Notes under the pieces: model-generated
What the model was told of the DNA's origin: nothing
What the model saw: the letters and a program-made list of their open reading frames with translations, nothing else
The model's database searches: none
Part shown: one piece after another, positions 60,401 through 63,539 of the stretch
Position numbering within the stretch: the stretch's first letter is position 1
Layout: the number at the start of each line of letters is the position of its first letter
Assembly: GCF_902459505.1 (NCBI RefSeq)
Contig: NC_047100.1
Span: forward strand, 36,952,469 to 37,016,468
Direction of reading: 5' to 3'
Length of the DNA stretch: 64,000 nucleotides
Source of the DNA: Geotrypetes seraphini
Lineage: Eukaryota > Chordata > Amphibia > Gymnophiona > Dermophiidae
Translations under genes and position numbers: made by a program

Positions 60401-62317
60401 CTTGAAAATACATGGATTTATTCCCAGTGGACACTCTCATTGTCGACGGATAGTATAATCCATACATGTAGCCTTTTTCTTTTAATTGCTGCCTGAATGT
60501 GAGAAATTGTTTTCTTATATTTGCAGTGTATTTAGCAAAATCTGGAACCAATATTAATTTAGACCCTTTATAATTTAAGTTTTTATTTGCTTTTGCCACT
60601 TTTAAGATTTCTAAAGCTTGCTGGTACCTTAATACTTTAAAAATCAAGGGTCTAGGGCCTTCCTGGTTTACTGGTTTTCTTGTGGGGATTCTGTGTGCAC
60701 GTTCTATTTCTAACGGCCACTTAGAATTTAGCTGTAACAGTTTAGGTAAAAGGTTTTCTAAAAACTGAATGGCATCTCCCCCTTCAAGATTTTCAGCTAA
60801 ACCAAGCACTCTAATGTTCTTTCTCTTTCCCCGGTTTTCCATATCTACCAGGTGATTTTTTAAGGCTGCTACATTTTTTCTTTCCTCTTCACACTTTTGT
60901 GTATTAGTTTCCAGCTTCTCGATTCTCTCTTCAATTACAGACATCCGTTGTCTGTCAGTCTGGATCTCTTGCTTTAGACTGAGCAGTTCATCTTTTACTT
61001 CTGAGAGTTTACTGGCATTGTCAGTTAACATTAGTTTGATTTTAAAGAGTTCCGCCATAATATCTGATTTATCAATAAAGTCTTCAGTTTCCAGCGGGAT
61101 CGGCACACTCGACGGCGACACGGGAGTAACTTTTGATCTTTTCGCCGATACACCCGATGTGCACGGCTTTTCAGACTTTCCCTGCCTCGTCGCAGCCATT
61201 TCCGACGCTGTTTTTTTATTATTTTAACTCGGGCGAGCGAAGCAAAACAGTTGATTTCTTACAGTTTGTTGCCTGGATTTGAGGAGCGCCGCGGTTAAGC
61301 TGCCATATTGTGCGCGCTCCAAGCCACGCCCCTCATACCAGTATCTGTAATATACAGTTTACAGGTTAAATTTGTCTTAGTATGAAGATTTTACAATATA
61401 AGGATAATGTGATATACTGAAGATTTTGTATCGATATACATTTCTTTGTAATCTATCGGTACATGGCCTGTGCCATTATGTCAGTGCAATTTTTAAAAAG
61501 GCCTTTTCTGTGCATAAAACTGACTTATGTATGAAAAGCCCTGTGTAAAAAAGGTATGTCGATGTTCAATCTCATTACCAAGCTTCCAAACCTTGTACAG
61601 TGTGAAGTTAAGATACAGTGTGCCTGCCTTTGAAACATCAGAAATGGATACATTTGATAATGACAGGGCGACTTGTCCTGACATCTGTCTGGAAACAATT
61701 AAATCTAGCAGAGTTATGAGTATTTCTGGCTAAAGTTCAATATATACAGCAGATGTCTAAATTAACAACTTTTCGGAGAAATCAATTACATTATTATAAT
61801 ACCATTTGGAGTACATATGAAATCTGGTCTAATTCCCAAAATGATAGGCCCAATTGACCTTTGACATGTAAGCTTTTGCCCACATCTTATGAATCTCCTG
61901 CATCGGGGTTGGGAGGGTTGAGTTATATTAAGACATCAAGATAATAAAAAATTTTAGTATGAAATAAGATATATGATTTAATGTATTGTTTTGTATATAA
62001 CTGTATAACTTCAGATGTTTTTTAATTGCATTATTTTTCAATAAAACAAAAGATAGTGTGCTAGTGTATTTTGTTCCTGTCTTCAATTTAATAATTATAT
62101 TCCATTTACTGTCTTTATGTTAAAAGGTTCCAGTACAGGGAAGCGGTATTCCCCCCAGTTTGTGAAAGCTGCCAAACTGCTACATTGGAACGGGCATTTT
62201 AAACCCTGGGGAAGAACAGCTTCATACTCTGATCTCTGGGAGAAATGGTACATCCCAGATCCTGCTGGAAAGTTTAGCCTGATACGGAGACATTCGGAGC
62301 TGGTGGATGCCAATTAA
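24465..62317 (+). CDS. GLT8D1: GLT8D1, glycosyltransferase 8 domain containing 1 (9 coding exons)
   Basis: Coding exons are 24465-24483, 24568-24666, 25863-26076, 27940-28057, 28927-29011, 30801-30913, 31541-31707, 40027-40139 and 62127-62317. They sum to 1119 nt, or 372 aa plus stop; human is 371 aa. The protein is a type II membrane protein of the Golgi/secretory pathway with a GT8-family fold; its physiological acceptor is not established. Visible features are a short cytosolic MTTFRK, a signal anchor at residues 7-23, the GT8 core from about 65, the metal-binding DxD as LDDD at 171-174, [10 protein letters not shown] at 191-200, an NLT glycosylation site at 250, and the C-terminal HxxGxxKPW motif at 329-337. 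All reading phases join correctly. Residue 243 is Ser in FSPGVF, where I recall Asn in human. Introns 7 (8.3 kb) and 8 (22 kb) are inflated by a DIRS element and a nest of L1 LINEs. Confidence 0.95.
24568..24666 (+). CDS. GLT8D1: GLT8D1 coding exon 2
   Basis: The acceptor is TTTTTTTCAG. The exon encodes the hydrophobic signal-anchor segment ([20 protein letters not shown]) and part of the stem region. The donor is GTAGAAGG. The exon starts and ends in phase 1. Confidence 0.9.
24714..25402. mobile_element. Non-autonomous hAT in GLT8D1 intron 2
   Basis: Ends TAGAGAATGACGCGGTGAC and TTTGTCACTATGCCATTCTCTA, flanked by CTTTCAAC at 24706-24713 and 25403-25410. Subterminal GGTTATCCACGGGGACAGG occurs in inverse at the two ends. 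A tRNA-type SINE interrupts the middle. Related to 9090-11044, 29334-29960 and 31100-31259. Confidence 0.85.
24906..25125 (+). mobile_element. tRNA-derived CORE-like SINE
   Basis: B-box-like GGTTCAAATCC at 24947-24957 is followed by GTGACCCTGGGCAAGTCACT, which resembles the CORE/MIR domain. The 3' tail is AATAAATAATTAAATAAAA. A second fragment of the family lies at about 40701-40795. Confidence 0.75.
25650..25748. mobile_element. Tigger-like MITE right-end fragment
   Basis: CACGAATAAGGAGGGAGGAGTG followed by TA matches the terminus of 18547-18974 (CCTCGTTATTCG in inverse). The left end was not found. Confidence 0.4.
25863..26076 (+). CDS. GLT8D1: GLT8D1 coding exon 3
   Basis: Follows an AAATTTAG acceptor after a T-tract. 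It encodes the stem end and the first strand-helix units of the GT8 domain, including [15 protein letters not shown] and NNTVDHL. It ends in phase 2 at a GTAACC donor. The second AG, six bases downstream, would break the reading phase. Confidence 0.93.
26077..27939. other. GLT8D1: GLT8D1 intron 3
   Basis: 26200-26320 resembles an antisense LINE tail (TTTATTAAAATCTTTATATACTGC). 27080-27480 is G/C-rich with a C run at 27431-27445. Nothing else is recognised. Confidence 0.4.
27940..28057 (+). CDS. GLT8D1: GLT8D1 coding exon 4
   Basis: The acceptor is CTTTTTCAG. The exon encodes the segment from the split Arg through [15 protein letters not shown] to ESIKP. The donor is GTAAGT. It ends in phase 0. 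Confidence 0.93.
28230..28515. mobile_element. Possible hAT-derived repeat
   Basis: CAGTGTCTCACAAACTTTCC with GGCACACTAAA on the left and GCGGCACACCTGAAATCTC on the right look like Charlie-type subterminal sequence. The ends and flanking duplication are not resolved. The overlapping 133-codon frame (28321-28722) is not a gene. Confidence 0.35.
28927..29011 (+). CDS. GLT8D1: GLT8D1 coding exon 5 (DxD motif)
   Basis: The acceptor is TTCTCTCAG. The exon encodes [13 protein letters not shown] and then [11 protein letters not shown], which contains the DxD metal/nucleotide-sugar site of GT8 enzymes. The donor is GTAAGA. It ends in phase 1. Confidence 0.95.
29062..29333 (-). mobile_element. CR1 LINE 3' fragment, antisense
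   Basis: Starts AGAACATAAGCATAGCCATA and CTGGG, the reverse complement of the CR1 3' terminus, followed by the usual upstream CR1 3' UTR-like sequence. Lies in GLT8D1 intron 5. Confidence 0.75.
29334..29960. mobile_element. hAT fragment related to 9090-11044
   Basis: Begins TAGAGAATGACATGGGGG. Then come GTTTATAAATTTTTATAAAC, a polyadenine-rich stretch and a CT-rich tandem array, in the same order as the left part of 9090-11044. The right end is not found. Confidence 0.7.
29961..30800. other. GLT8D1: GLT8D1 intron 5 remainder
   Basis: AT-rich. 30520-30590 resembles a LINE tail (CACCTAGAAATTGG with TTTTAATAAAACC). No gene. Confidence 0.35.
30801..30913 (+). CDS. GLT8D1: GLT8D1 coding exon 6
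   Basis: The acceptor is AATTTCTGCAG. The exon encodes [19 protein letters not shown] through LVRGAGNQ. The donor is GTCTGT, weaker than its neighbours. It ends in phase 0. Confidence 0.93.
31100..31259. mobile_element. Short hAT MITE (TAGAGAATGACR family)
   Basis: Ends TACAGAATGACACGGGG and CCCTATGTCATTCTCTA with CATCCCCGC repeats inside. No clear octamer duplication. Lies in GLT8D1 intron 6. Confidence 0.6.
31541..31707 (+). CDS. GLT8D1: GLT8D1 coding exon 7
   Basis: The acceptor is TTGCCTTCAG. The exon encodes [33 protein letters not shown] and EKWMKLNM. The donor is GTAAGT. It ends in phase 2. Confidence 0.94.
31725..32143 (+). mobile_element. 5'-truncated LINE 3' end in GLT8D1 intron 7
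   Basis: The frame [20 protein letters not shown] continuing to [10 protein letters not shown] is an L2/CR1-like ORF2 C-terminus. The 3' UTR ends GATTAGGCGGTATAAGAAAT and AATAAACTTGG. Confidence 0.78.
32387..38248 (+). mobile_element. DIRS-type tyrosine-recombinase retroelement, whole-looking
   Basis: A fossil-style entry for a DIRS-family element in GLT8D1 intron 7. It has long inverted terminal repeats (about 32387-32523 and 38078-38248) and, near 37697-37795, the internal complementary region that mirrors both outer ends, which defines the family. Parts in order are a gag-like region (32946-34730), a reverse transcriptase/RNase H region (34730-36370) and a tyrosine recombinase region (about 36500-37671). 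Coding frames overlap, as is usual for DIRS. By eye the terminal repeats are identical over more than 100 bp, so the insertion is probably recent. It looks whole, with perhaps one break. No target duplication is expected or seen. Confidence 0.9.
37697..37795. repeat. DIRS internal complementary region
   Basis: The first half is the reverse complement of the left outer end and the second half of the right outer end. In this family the region templates the rejoining of the circular intermediate. Confidence 0.85.
38272..38364. mobile_element. Harbinger-like MITE
   Basis: Ends GGGGTCCTTTACTAAGGTG and CACGCCTTAGTAAAAGAGGGG. Short internal palindrome. It lies immediately outside the right end of the DIRS element. 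Confidence 0.65.
38640..38885 (-). mobile_element. L1 ORF2 C-terminal fragment
   Basis: The minus frame carries [18 protein letters not shown], the CxxC...HxxxxC motif of the ORF2 C-terminus seen in the three full-length L1 copies here, followed by a short divergent stretch. Truncated at both ends. Confidence 0.8.
38900..39150. mobile_element. Unclassified element with inverted ends
   Basis: The left end CCTTAGAATTACAGGGTTCT is mirrored by AGAACCATGTAATTCTAAGG on the right, about 250 bp apart. GGTTCTA motifs recur inside. No flanking duplication was resolved. Confidence 0.5.
39329..39372 (-). ncRNA. Hammerhead-ribozyme-like motif
   Basis: On the minus strand this 44-nt stretch contains stem I GCUC/GAGC, the core CUGAAGA, a stem II hairpin GCC-GACA-GGC, the core GAA, a stem III ACAC/GUGU with a 6-nt loop, and U at the expected cleavage position before GAGC. 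The one irregularity is an extra C between the core CUGAAGA and stem II. Such motifs are known from Penelope-like retroelements and amphibian satellites. Activity is not shown. Confidence 0.45.
39373..40026. other. GLT8D1: GLT8D1 intron 7, distal part
   Basis: AT-rich intronic DNA leading to the exon 8 acceptor. No repeat family is recognised. Confidence 0.3.
40027..40139 (+). CDS. GLT8D1: GLT8D1 coding exon 8
   Basis: The acceptor is TTGTCTTTCAG. The exon encodes [20 protein letters not shown] through MWHVRHL. The donor is GTAAGT. It ends in phase 1. Confidence 0.94.
40701..40795 (+). mobile_element. tRNA-derived SINE fragment
   Basis: CCCTGAGGTTGTGGGTTC followed by GCTGCTCCTTGTGACCCTGG matches the head and core of the SINE at 24906-25125. 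The 3' part is missing. Confidence 0.65.
41388..43908 (-). pseudogene. L1 copy A ORF2, reverse transcriptase and C-terminal part
   Basis: The RT frame includes [53 protein letters not shown] and [11 protein letters not shown] frame change lies between about 42230 and 42420, after which the C-terminal part continues to the CxxC...HxxxxC segment ([19 protein letters not shown]) and NYSTDQIS. Confidence 0.88.
44058..44903 (+). CDS. L1 copy C ORF1 protein
   Basis: 281 aa, uninterrupted. Residues about 50-125 form a heptad-like coiled coil ([20 protein letters not shown]). The RRM-like domain begins at [13 protein letters not shown]. The C-terminal domain contains ERAHRIP and [12 protein letters not shown]. 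It is an L1 ORF1p nucleic-acid chaperone that would form ribonucleoprotein with the element RNA. Confidence 0.93.
   Translation: MASGKTSKSNPVNSGAGSKKRTKIDSVSPTAVPLPQEEIDNSDLMNELQKIKEIVSDNAKNIKDVKKEIESLTNRMQAVDFKIEQLEKHAEKSEAEMLVCKKDHREIEALKKDFEDLSNRERRNNLRLIGIPEGIEQNDPIQFVTNFIPKILPFKSSFPLEIERAHRIPMKRSNSQKGPRPIIFKLLRHQQVIEIIKLAKTNKDLKCQDSKIFIVPDFAKATAYRRKQLLDLRPKLRAMGARYGLIYPAIMRVIYENKTYNFEEAGKLQEFLDQYNLPMVS
44904..46212 (+). other. L1 copy C inter-ORF region
   Basis: 1.3 kb of A/G-rich sequence without long frames, including a G-rich stretch near 46070-46130. Copy A has a similar 1.1 kb spacer but copy B only 0.5 kb, so spacer length separates the subfamilies. Confidence 0.6.
46213..49974 (+). 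CDS. L1 copy C ORF2 endonuclease/reverse transcriptase, intact
   Basis: 1253 aa from the start [15 protein letters not shown], chosen because copy B starts at the equivalent MSFKI and has the same length; an in-frame ATG at 46177 would add 12 residues. Endonuclease residues visible are E38 in QETHL, D140 and N142 in GDFNAV, and D223/H224 in ISDHGG. RT motifs are [25 protein letters not shown] and YADD (residues 694-697). The C-terminus has [18 protein letters not shown]. It would carry out target-primed reverse transcription. No stop or frameshift is seen. Confidence 0.95.
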   Translation: MGFKIFSLNVNGLNHPIKRKKVLEYIKQQNIDICFLQETHLSGTESMKLTDKWIKQCLFAPAVKKKAGVAILINKKCSATFNMVKADPQGRWVLVDMSMGSNTMALLNIYAPNSNQSEFFKSLQQLVLPLATTNLVVAGDFNAVIDPIMDKKPSRIMKSMGLENLIQACNLKDIWRILHFNDREFTFCSHVHQSFSRIDYIFVSDQMVQQVVKADIEPIVISDHGGVWIEVNLLDQDNSKPVWRFDNTLLADSKFCTEFQIKMNEYFRLNDLEEMSIGILWDAFKATMRGQIISYSAYKKKQIRKQFANLEKEIKNLELKLVNKWEQETFQLLLKKKCEYNEISSGLVRKDIFAQQTMYYGSANKAGRLLANYLKAKKRKEKISIIKDELGHSHSQIGNILKQFLKYYKSLYSSESYLDKEKDGLDFLSLVKGPKVPDHIKGSLDKPISLKELQMALKSLRVGTAPGGDGFTVEFYKEFQISLLPYLLKLYQDQLNKGCISGTMAESLTIVLPKPNKDPTLVSNYRPISLINVDGKILAKILALRLAKALPHIIGINQTGFVAQRHSSNNTRLAFQMYYLTRQINDPAFSVSLDAEKAFDRVEWNFMYQAMEWFGIGSGFIQMIQALYSSPTARLYINNNFSDAFKLQRGVRQGCPLSPLLFDIVLEPLLLAIQQAKDIEGIPCAGVEYKVSAYADDILLHLRNPETTIPCLLEIIDTFGKFSGYKINWNKSEILPLNVHCTKGILDSFPFIWKEDGIKYLGIWLNKTLEETMRINEKFLLQKVTELCEQWNPLHLSWWGRVQTVKMMILPVVCYQLGMIPVFFQGSFYKKLNSILVKFIWLGKIARVALVSLQRPIEEGGVNFPNFYRYHQAYIMRQGMYWVLPELLEQLPEWLRVERSLIFPLRLDLLLGIKVPRIRKDNKVLMDTWKTLRFVDKLTSDSILKSKQQTIWVNSKIQIGGFKVVWKDWIKAGIRSLTEVIDNGKLLDFSQLQHKYGLNKKQSYKWLQLKQAIQVGFPEWKSLNDHYSLEFLCFQADFLGHQAAKWYKMISNYLNKKPKNGLRDIWSIEIKHQINASQWPRIWSWRIKGTMSASIRQTWFFLLHRAFWTPTRLQKLDCSKSNRCWHCKIEIGTLDHLLFYCPCIQAFWISIWDQVNILMENHVALSYDTVIFGMCMRAKSQISAANNKLLMILTGVGIQQITTNWKDCSRLNCSFWWNSVCHLYKMERFLAVQRGYFKRFKEVWRPLIEYCND
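50324..51462 (-). pseudogene. L1 copy A ORF2, endonuclease part
   Basis: Starts [15 protein letters not shown] and retains the endonuclease motifs [20 protein letters not shown] and SDHAGVW. One frameshift lies near 50512-50536, after which the frame resumes with [15 protein letters not shown]. It is then cut by the plus-strand copy C. Confidence 0.88.
52562..52935. repeat. Tandem duplication in the 3' UTR of L1 copy B
   Basis: Two successive segments each contain a T-run, then ATACAATTGATAAATAT, TATATCTAATACA and a CCCTCCCCCC block (about 52562-52740 and 52751-52900). The element therefore appears to have a repeated tail. Confidence 0.6.
53018..56779 (-). CDS. L1 copy B ORF2 endonuclease/reverse transcriptase, intact
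   Basis: 1253 aa starting [15 protein letters not shown]. Endonuclease motifs are [20 protein letters not shown] and [10 protein letters not shown] motifs are [25 protein letters not shown] and [10 protein letters not shown]. The C-terminal zinc-knuckle-like [19 protein letters not shown] is present. No stop or frameshift is seen. Same length as copy C ORF2, which supports both start assignments. Confidence 0.95.
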   Translation of the reverse strand: MSFKIYSINVNGLNHVIKKKKVLTFLKKQNADIYCLQETHLNMKESQKLSGGWIKECYFAPAVGKKAGVAILINKKCKAKIKVKSSDPHGRWIHIDISMGNDTLTLFNIYAPNSNQSEFFKKLQNMLLPLAASNLVVAGDFNAVMDPLLDKKPGKNIKSLGLDNLVQSCDLKDIWRILHFNDQEYSFCSQVHKSFSRIDYIFVSTNKVQQVIKAYIDPIIISDHAGVWIELQLDQLENDRPLWRFDNALLVDDKFLENFKTQINEFFQINLVEDTSIENVWDAFKATMRGNIISYSAFIRKQIKKQYIELEKEIKILEAKLISNWEYEVLQALLKTKGKYNELTSKMIRKDLFSKQTMYYGNSNKAGKLLANYLKVKKRRTNINGIKDDNGIITNQTNIILKQFLKFYKNLYSSEPYLERQKDGKNFLDLINGPKVPDHIKRSLDEPISLKELETALRSLRVGSAPGGDGYTVEFYKTFQNILSPHLLNLYQTQLIKGNIKGTMAESIIIVLPKPNKDPTLVSNYRPISLINVDNKLLAKILALRLAKALPHIIDMHQTGFVAKRHSSNNSRLLFHMLNLSKKMDEPAFTVSLDAEKAFDRVEWNFMYQALEWFGIGSGFIQMVKTLYSFPIARLNINNKISDGFQLQRGVRQGCPLSPLLFDVILEPLLLAMQQTKEIQGIPYSDMEYKISAYADDILLYLRNPESTLSSLLELIDKFGKFSGYKINWNKTEIIPLNVHCVKGLFDTFPFIWKEEGFKYLGIQVKNTIEDTVKENEKYILKKVTELCEQWNPLHISWWGRIQTIKMMILPVVCYQMSMIPIYFQGSFYKKLNRILTKFLWLGKTPRIALVTLQKSIKEGGVNFPNFYRYHQAYILRQGMYWILPELIDNAPDWLYLEWRLMFPLNLVHLPSINIPKRYRENKIIMDTWKTLRFIDKLTPIPIYKSTNQSIWINSKIKIGGAQILWKNWIIAGIRSLDDIISEGKLLDFSQLQHRFGLNKTQSFKWLQLKQAIQVGFPEWKSLNNQYSLKFLCFKADFLGHQAALWYKLISGYLNKKPKNGLRDIWSIEIGHQINASQWPLIWSWRMRCTVSASMRQTWFFLLHRAFWTPTRLQKLDSSKSNKCWHCNLKPGTLDHLLYHCPYIKIFWNSIWPQINKLMENHIAISYDTILFGTMMRKKSQISPENNKLLLIMTGVAIQHITNNWKNYNNLNYTFWWNTICHIFKMERTIAIQRGTYIKFIKIWGPLTKYCNE
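57281..58120 (-). CDS. L1 copy B ORF1 protein
   Basis: 279 aa, uninterrupted. The basic N-terminus is followed by a coiled coil at about residues 40-115, an RRM-like domain from [16 protein letters not shown] (about 121), and a C-terminal domain with ERAHRIP (162-168) and [12 protein letters not shown]. It is closer by eye to copy A ORF1 than to copy C ORF1. Confidence 0.93.
   Translation of the reverse strand: MASTRQNKNEAGTSAKRQKQDQITPSKIPLPIEESDILSKAEVMEELKQIKQMLKETITNMSEMKEEILNIHRQMEVNNKRTTELESKMETIECESKRCKNDSLELNKLKDQLEDYENRGRRKNIKLFGIQENLEGKNTILFLENLIPKILQLDLKQPIEIERAHRIPIKNLENKDRPRPIIFKMLRYQQALEILNAAKKDKNLNYKGSRIWFLPDFAKNTANKRKRLLDMRPLLKEKGFKYGLYYPAKMRVSSGDKSLYFEDPEKLKDFLSKPEPMIF
58121..60280 (-). 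promoter_or_regulatory. L1 copy B long 5' UTR
   Basis: About 2.16 kb with recurring CTTTCAGC/CAGCGCTGAAAAA-type motifs, suggesting diverged monomer repeats that would hold the element promoter. An A-run-rich segment near 58540-58563 and many short frames are present, none coding. Confidence 0.5.
60348..61199 (-). CDS. L1 copy A ORF1 protein
   Basis: 283 aa, intact. A basic, Ser/Lys-rich N-terminus is followed by a coiled-coil region (about 45-115), an RRM-like domain starting [11 protein letters not shown], and a C-terminal domain with ERAHRIP and [12 protein letters not shown]. This is the trimeric RNA-binding ORF1p of L1 elements. Copy B inserted about 50 bp downstream of its stop. Confidence 0.9.
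   Translation of the reverse strand: MAATRQGKSEKPCTSGVSAKRSKVTPVSPSSVPIPLETEDFIDKSDIMAELFKIKLMLTDNASKLSEVKDELLSLKQEIQTDRQRMSVIEERIEKLETNTQKCEEERKNVAALKNHLVDMENRGKRKNIRVLGLAENLEGGDAIQFLENLLPKLLQLNSKWPLEIERAHRIPTRKPVNQEGPRPLIFKVLRYQQALEILKVAKANKNLNYKGSKLILVPDFAKYTANIRKQFLTFRQQLKEKGYMYGLYYPSTMRVSTGNKSMYFQDPAKLKEFLTQEEPMST
61348..62126. other. GLT8D1: GLT8D1 intron 8, 3' remainder
   Basis: AT-rich intronic DNA between the L1 nest and exon 9. No repeat family is recognised. Confidence 0.3.
62127..62317 (+). CDS. GLT8D1: GLT8D1 coding exon 9 with stop
   Basis: The acceptor is TTAAAAG, with a weak polypyrimidine tract. The exon encodes [30 protein letters not shown] (H-x2-G-x2-KPW), the WEKWYIPDP segment and a final VDAN, then TAA at 62315-62317. 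The 3' UTR follows; I see no canonical AATAAA before the window end and cannot place its 3' limit. Confidence 0.94.
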
Positions 62318-62547
62318 AGCAGCACTGATGCTATCCCAAAGGTCATTTCAAAGAGTGTCTCTTACAAGTGCTTTAAAAAACTAATCTCTCAGGAAACAAT
62401 AAGAATACTCTTGAAATGAATACTGTTTTTCAGATGTCTGAACTGCCGAAGTGTGCTGTATTTCTGCATGCTGCCATTGAGGACTTTGGTTGAGGAAGCC
62501 ATCTTGGTGAAACTATGGCAAAAGAGTATTAATTTATTAGACATACA

Positions 62548-62623
62548 GGCCCTCTTTTACTAAGCCATTGTAGAGGTTTCTACGGTGACCCAGGGCACTA
62601 ATGCGGCTTAGTAAAAGGGGGGG
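62548..62623. mobile_element. Short Harbinger-like MITE in the GLT8D1 3' region
   Basis: Ends GGCCCTCTTTTACTAAGCC and GGCTTAGTAAAAGGGGGGG, followed by TTA. It lies about 230 bp after the GLT8D1 stop and may be transcribed in the 3' UTR. Confidence 0.6.
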
Positions 62624-62784
62624 TTAGATACTTCCCACATAAACTAGAGATCTTGTGAGATGTTATCTAGTCTCTGATGCTTAGCTACCTAAAGACACTC
62701 CTCCATGACAAAGATGAATCTGTAGTGGCATGGAAGGAGTATAATTATGCTCTTAACGGAGGGTATCTTTCAACTCTTTATGGA

Positions 62785-63445
62785 TTACATAGTAAATAAC
62801 AGAGGATAAAAGACCTGAATGGTACATCCATTCTGCCCATTAGTTACATGCATTATAAATTTATGTTTCTCTTTTTTTTTTCTTTCTTTAATTCTGGGCC
62901 TAAGACTGTAAAGTGCACCCAGTATTGTCCTTAGGTTCTGACTATTAGTTGCTGTTGAAGCTCACTCCTATCCAACCATCTCCTCATTTGTGGGATACAT
63001 ACCGTAAAGTCTGCCCAGCAACATCGCCATGTTTCAAGTTACTGGAGTTCCCATCAGTGCCCTCCTCAGCCCATCCTACACTGAATCACCCGTTATAGGA
63101 CACAGACCGTGCAAGTCTGTCCAGTATCAGCCTTAGTTGTTCAATTTAAACCATTTTCTAATTAGCAATCCTCTGTGTTTATCCCATGCTGCTTTGAATT
63201 CTGTCCGTTTTGGCATTCCAGGCATCAACTATCCTTTGTGTGAAAATTAATTTCCTAACATTACTTCTAAGTCTGCCACTTCAATTTATGCCCTCTAGTT
63301 TTACCATTTTTACTTCTCTGGAAAAGATTTAGTTCTACATTAAAACTTCAAGTATTTAAATGTCTGTATCATATCTCCTGTCCTTCCTCTCCTCCACAGT
63401 ATGCATATGGAGCTTCTCTACATTAGCTTTTTAAATTCAACCCTA
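62785..63445 (-). mobile_element. CR1/L2-type LINE 3' part, antisense
   Basis: Read on the minus strand it contains GGAGATATGATACAGACATT, matching the RT C-terminal region of the LINE at 1730-4757, and ends GGATGTACCATTCAGGTC with TTTACTATG-like tail sequence. 5' truncated. Confidence 0.75.
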
Positions 63446-63539
63446 CAGAATTTTTATAACCAAACCCTTTGCTATAACACGATAACAAACCAAGCAATGA
63501 TGTTTCACTTTACTGTAATACATAAAATCAATAGTTCAT

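Larger units (their letters stand above)
41001..61331 (-). mobile_element. L1 LINE copy A (outer), split by copies B and C
   Basis: Minus-strand L1 in GLT8D1 intron 8. It is bounded by the perfect 16-bp duplication CTCATACCAGTATCTG (40985-41000, 61332-61347), with its poly(A) as a T-run at 41001. Its own sequence is 60297-61331, 50234-52545 and 41001-43909, about 6.3 kb. The 5' terminus reads GGGGCGTGGCTTGG, shared with copy B, so it is probably full length. The 5' UTR is about 130 bp. ORF1 is open and ORF2 is broken by small lesions as well as by copy C. It is the oldest of the three by nesting. Confidence 0.92.
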
